Shown here: one piece after another, positions 55,867 through 64,000 of the stretch
How the letters are laid out: the number at the start of each line of letters is the position of its first letter
How positions within the stretch are numbered: the stretch's first letter is position 1
Origin: Marthasterias glacialis
Taxonomy: Eukaryota > Echinodermata > Asteroidea > Forcipulatida > Asteriidae
Assembly (NCBI GenBank): GCA_911728455.2
Contig: OU452225.1
Location: 4,664,325-4,728,324, forward strand
Direction: 5' to 3'
Length of the DNA: 64,000 bases
The notes under the pieces: generated by a model
The model's input: the letters and a program-made list of their open reading frames with translations, nothing else
Database searches by the model: none
Told to the model about the DNA's origin: nothing
Position numbers and translations under genes: made by a program

Positions 55867-56157
55867 TTTGATCCAAAAATCAGTTTAAGACAGAAAACAA
55901 AATAAGTGTATGGAGGCATTTTCTAGAAGCCGGGGCTTGTGGTGAGATGCCTGATGGACAGACAAATACTAAAACAGAACATAAACAGGAACAAAAGCAT
56001 ACGGACAAGGTTTTCAAAAGATATTTTGTGAACCAAAGCTTGAGTGGAATCCGAGTCAACTCTCACAATGTTGGAGTTATACGTGGTCGAAAAACCCCCT
56101 CACAAATCATTACACAATTATAATAGAATTTTTGCATTGGGAATGTTGAATATTATA

Positions 56158-56345
56158 TGTTTTTTTTTACCCATACACCGATGTATGTTAAGCACTGTTA
56201 GACTCAGTGCTTTCCCAAGTCCTATGAAAACAATCCACAGGCATATTCCTCGGTTGGGATTCGAACCCACTACCCCCGCCATCCTAGAGCAGATGTCTTA
56301 CCAACTAGACTACCCGGCAGCTAGAGGCTGTTCGAATCCAATTAG
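56158..56345 (-). repeat. SINE family 2, copy 3
   Basis: On the minus strand: TAGTCTAGTTGGTAAGAC, TCTGCTCTAGGATGG, GGTTCGAATCCCAACC, then the shared body. The best-preserved member of the family. Confidence 0.78.
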
Positions 56346-56799
56346 TTGTTCAATAGGATCATACCTGTAATGTACCTCTGTGTAATCCCCTTGTACCCCT
56401 GCCAGGAACTATTACAAAGCCATGTGGGTTCAGGTGAAGTAGAACACAGCCGGTCACAATTTCCTCTCTCTCTGAAATTCCAGTGTTTGATCCTGATAAG
56501 AATACGGAGAAGGCCTAATAAGTTGTGACTGCATTGCTTATTCATTGAGTAGTGATACGGCTACAGTCCAAGTAATGAATCGGTCATTATCAGCTGTAAG
56601 TGGCAATAGAGGCCTGTCTCTCTCTATTTATTACTTGTTTGTGTCATCGTGACATTGTCTTTTTTCTGTACAGAGTGATGAAATTATTCTGTACCAGAGT
56701 GATGAAATAAATACAATGTGATTTTACATTTCTAAAAACCCACATTTTAACAAGTGTTTAGCTGATAAGCCTCTTTCATAGGGAAAAAAGTGTGTACAA

Positions 56800-58215
56800 T
56801 GGGGTAGGTTGGAAGAGGGGTTACATGCAGCATTTGGCATGTTTGGGGGAGGGGTTATGATTTATCACATTGGAATAGTTGGGTGGGTTGGAAGGTGGGG
56901 GATTACATGCAGCAGTGAAGTGGGGAAGGGGTATGACCTCACATTCGAGCATTTGTTATCTGTTGGGTTTGTGGGTGAGTTGGTGGGTGGGTGGGTGGTT
57001 GGGTGGAAAGAGGGGTTACATCATGTGCATATAGCAGTGACAGGGGTTGGGTATGACAATACTTTTTGACAGTACAGTGTGCTGGGATGATTTTATGTAG
57101 TGCACTTTAAAAAATAAATGATTAGATTAGATTTGATTATGAACCCTTACATCAGAATAGCTGTGTGCGTTGGGTTTGCGGGTGGGTGGGTCAGTGGGTG
57201 GGTGGTTGGGTGGCTGGGTGGGGAGGGGGTTACATGTAGCAGTGATGGGGGTTGGGTATTACCCTTCACATCGTAATAGTTATGCCATTGGGTGTGTGGG
57301 TGGGTGGGTGGCAGGGGTACATGCATCGATTAGAGGGGTTGGGTTTAACCCTCTTACATCGGAATAGTTGTGCCATTGGGTGGGTTGGTGGGTTGGTGGG
57401 TGGCATGGGGTACATGCATCAGTTAGAGGGGTTGGGTTTAACCCTCTTACATCGGAATAGTTGTGCCATTGGGTGGGTTGGTGGGTGGGTGGCAGGGGGT
57501 ACATGCATCGGTTAGAGGGGTTTGGTTTAACCCTCTTACATCGGAATAATTGTGCCATTGGGTGGGTGGGTGGCAGGGGGTACATGCATCGGTTAGAGGG
57601 ATTGGGTTTAGCCCCCTTACATTGGAATAGTTATGCCATTGGGTGGGTGGATGGCAGGGGGTACATGCATCGGTTAGAGGGATTGGGTTTAGCCCCCTTA
57701 CATTGGAATAGTTATGCCATTGGGTGGGTGGATGGCAGGGGGTACATGCATCGGTTAGAGGGATTGGGTTTAGCCCCCTTACATTGGAATAGTTATGCCA
57801 TTGGGTGGGTGGGTGGCAGGGGGTACATGCATCGGTTAGAGGGATTGGGTTTAGCCCCCTTACATTGGAATAGTTATGCCATTGGGTGGGTGGGTGGCAG
57901 GGGGTACATGCATCGGTTAGAGGGGTTGGGTATAGCCCCCTTACATTGGAATAGTTATGCCATCGGGTGGGTGGTTGGGTGGCAGGAGGTACATGCATCA
58001 GTGAGAGGGGTTGGGTTTAGCCCCCTTACATTGGAATAATTGTGCCATTGGGTGGGTGGATGGGTGGCATGGGGTACATGCATCAGTTAGAGGGGTTGGG
58101 TTTAGCCCCCTTACATTGGAATAGTTGTGCCATTGGGTGGGTGGATGGGTGGCAGGAGGTACATGCATCAGTTAGAGGGGTTGGGTTTAGCCCCCTTACA
58201 TCAGAATAGTTGTGC
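56800..58215 (+). repeat. 81-bp GT-rich minisatellite, about 15 units
   Basis: The core period is 81 bp (for example 57601 and 57682), with ATTGGGTGGGTGG, CAGGGGGTACATGCATCGGT and CCCCTTACATTGGAATAG. Central units (57600-57960) are nearly identical; outer units are diverged and differ in length. Open frames on both strands come from the multiple-of-three period. Confidence 0.92.
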
Positions 58216-58404
58216 ATATTCCCACAGGTACAAATAAGTTTATCGATAAAAACAGCAAGTGTCACATGGCGCTGACAGCTTTTGCATGTTTTTAATATCC
58301 CCTAAAGCTTTTATGATTAATTTTGTGGCGGAATAAGAAAAGTACTTCTAATGACTCATTTCCAGTTCTCAGTCCTGTTTTTCCGATAAATTTCCACCTG
58401 CAAG

Positions 58405-58499
58405 GATCCTGTTTCAGGGTACTTCCAACATCAAATGATTATTTTGACGGACATCCTAACCGACAGCCAGCCAAGCAGATGATCAAGCAGTTAATGTAG
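58405..58499 (+). CDS. Possible alternative terminal exon
   Basis: The frame reads RVLPTSNDYFDGHPNRQP and then AKQMIKQLM with stop TAG at 58497-58499. It looks coding and resembles the closing helix of a thioredoxin fold. With acceptor ...CCACCTGCAAG it starts GA, matching the phase-1 end of exon 18. With the stronger acceptor CCTGTTTCAG it starts at 58418 and needs a phase-2 partner, which I could not find. It may complete fold 6 in an alternative transcript or belong to another gene. Confidence 0.3.
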
Positions 58500-58813
58500 G
58501 ACAAACAGGTGCCGAGTCCAGCTTATATCCTATTGTAGGTTGAGATGGCACTATGGAGTCTTCGTCTTGAGGTATTGACCAATTAATGAATAGGCCTACT
58601 ACTGATTTTGTCTTGTGCGATGAAGGTATATGTAGACATAACCGTCCTTCGTGACAAAATTGTATGATCATATGATAGTACAAATGGTTTTGTAATGCAA
58701 CACACAGTCGATTGATTGGTGGAACACGCATCACGTGTCATCCTTTATTTTGCCATGGATTTACTGCACAATGTTTGACCGTCCTACATGGATAATTGTA
58801 GAGCGGATGTACT

Positions 58814-59116
58814 GGAACATATCAAGGGGCACCAAGGCAATGACTAGGGGCATGGAGGCAATTGCCTCTGTTGCCTTCATGAAGTATGAGGCCTGGATTG
58901 CATTTTGCATACTACGTCAAACATAAACACTTACACGTGCCGTGCAGGCCTGATTGCTTCGTTCTTGAAAGGGCAAGGGCACCAAGGCATTTTCTTCCTG
59001 ATTAAGGGGTTCCTCTGTGAGGAAATTGTACATTTCTTTTGGAACATTTCAAGGGGCACCAAGGCAATGACCAAGGGGCAACTGAGGTTACCTTCATTGC
59101 CTTTGTACCAGGCCTG
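58814..59116. mobile_element. Two adjacent CAGGCCTG-family MITEs
   Basis: A partial copy (58814-58894) and a fuller copy (58945-59116: CAGGCCTGATTGCTTCGTTC ... ACCAGGCCTG). Confidence 0.75.
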
Positions 59117-59159
59117 CACGTGACTGGTCCATTTGGGTCTCAATAAATTAGAGGTATAA

Positions 59160-59900
59160 CCCAATGCTGAGGATTAACAATTTGGGGCCACTGCCATTAC
59201 ACAACAGACTGTGCAAGCCTTGCGCATATTTAAACAATAGCAGGGCTCGAATTTGACACTGGACCACAGGCCCGAGGCCAGTGATTTTAGCATTGGGCCA
59301 GTAAACTCATGACTGGACAAGTCCGGTGGTCTTGTGTTTTTCAAATGAATAATAATGCCTCACTGTGTAATATCTTGAACCAAAAGGTAACTCGATAAAT
59401 GACATTCAAAATCTATCTGATGTTCAAAATGTTGAATCTGATCAATATCTTTCCATTCTGTTGAGTATCAAAATATACTTACCCACAAGACAATTTAGAC
59501 AAATCTTCTCTTAAGTGCTTGTTCAAATATTGAGGTTTCCATTTTAAACTTTGTAGAAAGTTCTTTCTCATTAAGATTCTGGTTTTGTAAAATAAATTCT
59601 GGTCCGGTAAAAATGTTGAGCTACAAGCCCTGGGGTCTTGTGGAATTTTATCCCAAATTCAAGCCCTGAATAGGCCCTGTTAAAGAGCGCAACTTCTGTG
59701 GACTTTGAAGTATGTACGTGAGAACCCAAGGTTTCCAAGAATTGTTTGAATTTGCATGATAGTGTGCTTGTAATTTTCCTCACTTTTTATAGCCAAACTC
59801 TTCAGGTAAATTAAAGCTTGTACCTTTGCCAGTAGCCTAAGCAGGGTCTCCTAGGATATTTTTTGCAATCGCGATGGAGGATAAATGAAACTTTTAAGGT
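59160..59900. other. Stretch without a supported gene
   Basis: No coding, RNA or repeat structure recognised beyond scattered short ORFs. Confidence 0.4.
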
Positions 59901-59904
59901 TTGC

Positions 59905-60182
59905 ATGGTGGAGAGACAATAAGGGATTGGTTTGCGATAGCACCATGTGTAAAATCTCTTTTGAAAAGAGGTGGGTCTATGAAAAGCCAGTGGTCTACTC
60001 AACACTTTTTATGATGGAGGTTGTCAACAACTACCTGTATAATAGTAGATAGAGATAGCCGTGGTGTTCGGTGTTAGTCTGGTAGAGTAAACATAGAAGG
60101 TAGTGGTAGCACTTTAAGATTAACTAATTACAAAAAGAAAACTGCATGAGCTTTCGTAGCGACAACTACTTCATCAGATGCA
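59905..60182 (-). mobile_element. Decayed Penelope-type repeat with hammerhead-like motif C
   Basis: GGTTTGCGATAGCACCATGTG and TCTCTTTTGAAAAGAGG match the Penelope-type arms at 29570 and 63270. At 60143-60182 the minus strand reads stem I TGCAT, CTGATGA, a spacer A, stem II GTAG/CTAC, GAAA, palindrome AGCT, C, and ATGCA closing stem I. Confidence 0.5.
60143..60182 (-). ncRNA. Hammerhead-ribozyme-like motif C
   Basis: All conserved parts are present: CUGAUGA, GAAA and cleavage base C, a 5-bp perfect stem I (TGCAT/ATGCA) and a 4-bp stem II. Stem III is only the self-complementary AGCT, so activity would need dimers. As in motifs A and B, one extra base separates CUGANGA from stem II. Confidence 0.5.
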
Positions 60183-60292
60183 ATGAAGGGGCCAAGCCAA
60201 GTACATTGTGCAAACTATTATGTAGTCTACAAAATTCAAGAAAGTTCCGGGTGATTGAGTCCAAAGTACAAAAAAAAGTGGAGTAGGTGACC

Positions 60293-60445
60293 AGGGTCCG
60301 ATTTCACAAAGCGCTAAGATTCACCATAAGATGAGTTGTCAGTATTACCATAGTGATTTCTGTGTGACGTCACACCTCGCCTAGCAATTAAGAGTGATTG
60401 GCAGTTAAGGTCAATCTTTGACTCTTTGTGAAAATGGAGCCCAGA
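60293..60445. mobile_element. MITE of the TTTCACAAAGC family
   Basis: GATTTCACAAAGCGCTAAGA ... TCTTTGTGAAAATGGAGCCC; internal TTACCATAGTGATTTCTGTG as in the other copies. Confidence 0.75.
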
Positions 60446-61115
60446 GCATCTATCCCTGGTACTGGGACAGGAAACCAGGGTCCCTATCAAGTCTTTGATC
60501 GGTGCAGTTCAGGTTCTTGATGATCTTTTGTTCAGCAGCTTTGTCCCTTTCTGACCAGTCTCTGGATGCTCTCTGCTGGCCAGCTTAAGTCGGTGTAGGG
60601 AATGGCCAGGTACACTGAACTGCTCAGCCTGAGAGAGCGCTGGCATATCAGGTGCAAAATGAATCAGCCAATGTCACATTTTGCACTTTTTATCTCCAAG
60701 TGTCTCTTGGCTATTTTCTGTTGTGGTTATAACTATACAGCTGTTTTATTTTGGGGGTGAGCACCGTACTGTAGGTCTTCAAGACACCCTACTTTGAAGA
60801 GTTGTTGGCGTGCGGTACTGTAGCAGGAGGAACATATGTATGCTTTTGATGCACTGATGTCACATAGGCCCATTATAAGGTTAATACTTAGTATGTTTGG
60901 AAGGTTGTTGAAGAAAACTTCCTTTAGAAGTTTTCAAACGAAATTCCTCATTCAAACAGTTTGCAAGCAGCTGTTTAAAAATGTCCGTGTGAAGTTTGAA
61001 GTTGCTCAGTGTTTACAATCGAGCACAATTTTCTCTGTGTACAGTATGTTGACAACCGCTTCCAATATATGCGGAAACTTTTAATTTCAACGTCGCGAAA
61101 GCGTCAACTTTTACA

Positions 61116-61228
61116 ATGAACACAAGTTTTCCTTTTGTGTCACCGGAGCCCAGCATTGGATCTCTCAGCGACAACAAAAACAATAACAAAAGCCAGCCGG
61201 CCATTTTGATTAGACGTCTGCGAAACAG
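61116..61228 (+). CDS. Candidate first coding exon of a second + strand gene
   Basis: ATG at 61116 opens 37 codons plus two bases, ending at a donor ACAG|GTATGAGT. The peptide starts MNTSFPFVSPEPSIGS, continues with an Asn/Lys-rich run and ends LIRRLRN. No matching next exon was found before 64000, so the rest would lie outside the window. Based only on start, donor and composition. Confidence 0.25.
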
Positions 61229-62219
61229 GTATGAGTCTTCTTCCGAGCGAGAAGCTGTTTTGCCTGCAGGTGTCTGTACCTGCTAAAGTAGTCGTCATCC
61301 TCACACTGTTGACTGATATTTGTATTTAGGGGAAATTACCTCTTTTATCGGACTCAACTTCAACCTGTTATTACCATGGTGGGGGGGGGGGGGGATACAC
61401 AGACATTTTGTGTGTGTCCCCTCTCAGAATCAAAATTGCAGTATTTGTGTTTTGAGTGAGAAGCCATTTTTATCTTACCTGCATACAACTTGCCAATTAG
61501 ACCTGAAAATTAAAAACCAAGGATGAGGGGAGTTTGGGCTTTTCAAACTGAAGTCTTTACTTGACTTCATAAAAAGCAGGATACCTACATGTCGTGTTTA
61601 TTACCCATGAACTGTGTACATGTAGCTATTATGTTTGAAATGATGTTTCAAGGCAAGGGATACCTTTGGTATTTGGAACCAGACCTTTGTTGCTATCCTA
61701 TATAATTGTAGATATATGCCATCTTCTGACTGCTTTCTGCCTTTCTCTTTTCACTTCTTTCCACTTCTTTCCCCTTGATTGCTTCTGTTACTCCAGGGTC
61801 AAAACGCAAGGCCATAACATTTTTGTGCATACACCGGAAAAATTAACCTGTGAACAATTTGCTTCAAAAGATGGTAGCGTATTTGAGATATTGGCAAAAA
61901 TCTGGCATTTAGTTGCCGCCCTAAAAAATTAAAACAAAATCTGGCAAAACAGTAGGCAAAATTTGGGGTAAAGCAAGAGAAAAAAAAAAGTTGTGGAGAG
62001 ATATTCGCCACGATGGAGACTTTAGACAAAAGGGGAAGCAAAGAACAATAGAGGGAAATTCTAAAAAGAGGGATGGTCCATAAGGAATTGTGGGTACAAA
62101 GTCTATGGGAGGATGTTAAGTACAGCGACAAAAGAATGATAAAAAGTTGTCTCCACAAGGATGCCAAAATAGGAATGTGTGTTTTGTACTTGTGTAAAAT
62201 TTCGGGCAAATCAACCTCT

Positions 62220-62222
<3 letters not shown>

Positions 62223-62272
<50 letters not shown>
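62223..62272 (+). repeat. Pure C run of 50 bases
   Basis: An uninterrupted poly-C tract (poly-G on the other strand). It is the longest of about a dozen C/G runs in the window (others near 433, 3950, 5741, 15025, 45680, 46123, 53407, 61380, 62865). Length may partly reflect sequencing. Confidence 0.9.
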
Positions 62273-62273
<1 letters not shown>

Positions 62274-62799
62274 TATAACCAAAGAGTCCCCATATGTCTA
62301 TATGGTCTAGTTGCAATGGTCTTTGGCGTGGATTATCACCTTGATGTACTATTGGACATCAGACAATTCGTTTCTTATGAGGCTACATGTCGCTGATGGA
62401 GGGAAACACCAGTGAGGAAAGAGGCATCCCTCTACAGGAGAGTCAAAACTATGACCAGCGAACATTTAATTCTGACCAGCTGTGCCCTAGTGATTTAATG
62501 TTAACCACAGAAAAGCCGGGAAATTATGTGTCACTTTTTTTCTTGTTATTTGAGAAGAAAAGCCGCATAATAGACTTGACCAAGCTTTATGACTTGGTTT
62601 CTGTTTACGTAGACTTGTGCAATACAAACTTCCCATATGCTGGAGTCAACCAAAAATAATGAGGTGCTCGGGCTTCAGCCAAACATCAAGCAAGAAGATC
62701 TTTTGTTTTTGTTCGATTTTTTGTATTTGTTTATTTTTTTTTTACTTCGTCCAACTCTTCTCCAAATGATAACTGTTCAAATTAAGTAAGTAACTAACT

Positions 62800-62883
62800 A
62801 TATAACTAGTAAACTAGCAGGTACAACCCTGTATAAATCTCTTTTGGAAAGAGTGGTGGCTCTCCCCCCCCCCCCCCCCCCCC
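62800..62883 (-). repeat. Penelope-type repeat end cut by a C run
   Basis: TACAACCCTGTATAAATCTC and AAGAGTGGTGGCTCT match the other copies, but the match stops exactly where an 18-base C run begins, inside the stem-loop. Confidence 0.6.
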
Positions 62884-63249
62884 ACCCTCTGGTTACCCCA
62901 CTGCCCGTGACGACATAAAGCATTCTTGTGGGAAGGCTGATTTATTATGCTTTGCCGAGGTCCTGGTGAAAAGACCAGCTGGTGTTGTTTGATAAGCTTA
63001 TACTATGTAAAATACAGTCCCTTAAAACAACATCAATCATTAAACAGTTCAAGTCAGATTGAATTGTTGATAACAAACATCATTTTTATTTCCTTGTGCT
63101 TGTTTGAAAGAAACTCCACCTACAGTGTACTCCCAGGAGAAGGTTTCATTATACATGCCTTGTACTTTTGAATTCAAATTCAATGTAAATGATGTTTGAA
63201 GCTTTGCATTGTATAGACAAGAAGAAGTAGATATAACTGAATGAGAATT

Positions 63250-63560
63250 GAAGGTTTGCATGGTGGAAGACAAAAAGGAAATATTTGCTGTGACACCATG
63301 TATCTCTCTCTTTTGTAGAGGTGGTGGCGCTGAGAAGAGCTGGTGGTAAACTCAACGTTTCGAACAGTATGTTCTGTTCTTCATCGTTTTGAACAGTAAA
63401 CTCTGCTCATCTTCAGGAGAATGAAGGTACTCTGCTCATCCTCTTCCGAAGACGAGCGGACGAGCAGAGTGTGCTGTTCCAAACGTCGAGACCACAGTGG
63501 CTCTTTTCAGAGCTACCACTCCTCCCAAGAGAGATTCGTACATGGTTGTACCGGCTAGTT
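63250..63560. mobile_element. Head-to-head pair of Penelope-type repeat ends
   Basis: A minus-strand copy (63270-63420) faces a plus-strand copy (63430-63560). The plus copy has CCGAAGACGAGCGGACGAGC, AACGTCGAGACCACA and the stem-loop GGCTCTTTTCAGAGCT (63499-63514, one change). The minus copy contains CTGAAGATGAGCAGAG and GAAACGTTGAGTTTACC. Confidence 0.68.
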
Positions 63561-63894
63561 TACAAATTCAACGATAAGACGGCTCTGAAGGTTTCAAAAT
63601 AGCCTGTCCCATACTAGTGCTTCTCGTCTTCAATTGATTGCACCTAACCAATACAGGTAGTTGAAACATTGTGAGTGAGTGTGTACCTGGATTTCATTTT
63701 CTGTTTGTCTTAAGGCCTATACACAAAAAAAAAAACCTGTTTGATGCACACGCTTCCAAAAAAACATCCAAAACTGTCTTCGTGGCTACACTGTCTTCCC
63801 TATTTACAATGTCTCTGCATGCTACATGTATGATTTCGATCTTCCTTCTCAAACAAATTCAATGTGTACTTTATTTGTCCCTGTGGGGGCAATA

Positions 63895-64000
63895 CAGGCC
63901 TTGATCTTAACCAAGGCCACCGAGGCCATTGTATTGGCCTCATGCCCTGTTGAGTTGGCCAGCGTGCCCTTCAGAAAAATTGCACTTTCACTCCAAACTT
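63895..64000. mobile_element. CAGGCCTTGATCTTAA MITE, copy 3, cut by the window edge
   Basis: The first about 106 bp of the family seen at 21059 and 31964, with one small insertion (TGTAT) in the GGCCATTGGCC region. Confidence 0.85.

Noticed and set aside
57447..58039. ORFs of 183 and 192 codons on opposite strands
   Set aside because: Products of the 81-bp minisatellite; the peptide simply repeats every 27 residues.
62387..62659. ORF of 90 codons starting MSLMEGNTSEERG
   Set aside because: It looks coding in its first half, but it has no donor, no recognisable domain and a phase that does not fit the candidate exon at 61116.

Overview
The window is intron-rich animal DNA, not microbial. Its main gene has 19 short exons with GT..AG junctions, and the introns and flanks are packed with tRNA-derived SINEs, short inverted-repeat (MITE-like) elements, Penelope-type retroelement debris, minisatellites and long C/G runs. 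Repeat style and composition suggest a marine invertebrate, most likely a deuterostome such as an echinoderm. That taxonomic guess is inference from general appearance, not from a search.

The principal gene is on the + strand from 18408 to 53359. I rebuilt it exon by exon: 19 coding exons, every junction phase-compatible, total 2766 nt = 921 codons plus a stop. It encodes a secreted or ER-lumenal protein with a cleavable signal peptide and about six tandem thioredoxin-like folds. Only the fourth fold has a CXXC redox motif at the active-site position (CSNC, residues 543-546). In the others that position is degenerate (for example PWGRDT in fold 3), while cis-proline motifs are kept in folds 1-4. 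It resembles large multi-thioredoxin PDI-family ER proteins, but I could not assign an orthologue.

Left flank (1-18.3 kb): a broken piggyBac-type transposase (minus strand, 1245-3412) with a MITE inserted in it; a possible two-exon minus-strand gene fragment (6082-8628); several MITEs; a striking 1.45 kb fold-back element with 42-bp tandem repeats in both arms (about 12767-14222); the 3' end of a Penelope-like element followed by a hammerhead-like motif (14444-14840); and a 1 kb element with TGTCCCATTTTACCCC-type ends (17086-18075).

Gene interior: introns hold MITEs, SINEs and two unusual structures. A 430-bp inverted duplication includes the first 102 nt of exon 7 and faces it across exons 5-6 (22852-23290 versus 26450-26890). 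A tandem array repeats the 3' end of exon 16 with its splice donor (40258-41150). A tRNA-like sequence has its B box expanded into a 12-copy 24-bp minisatellite (41470-41809).

Right flank (53.4-64 kb): a full-length SINE, an 81-bp GT-rich minisatellite (56.8-58.2 kb), a possible alternative last exon (58405-58499), a candidate first exon of another + strand gene (61116-61228), a 50-nt pure C run (62223-62272) and more Penelope-type repeat ends carrying hammerhead-like and histone-like stem-loop motifs.
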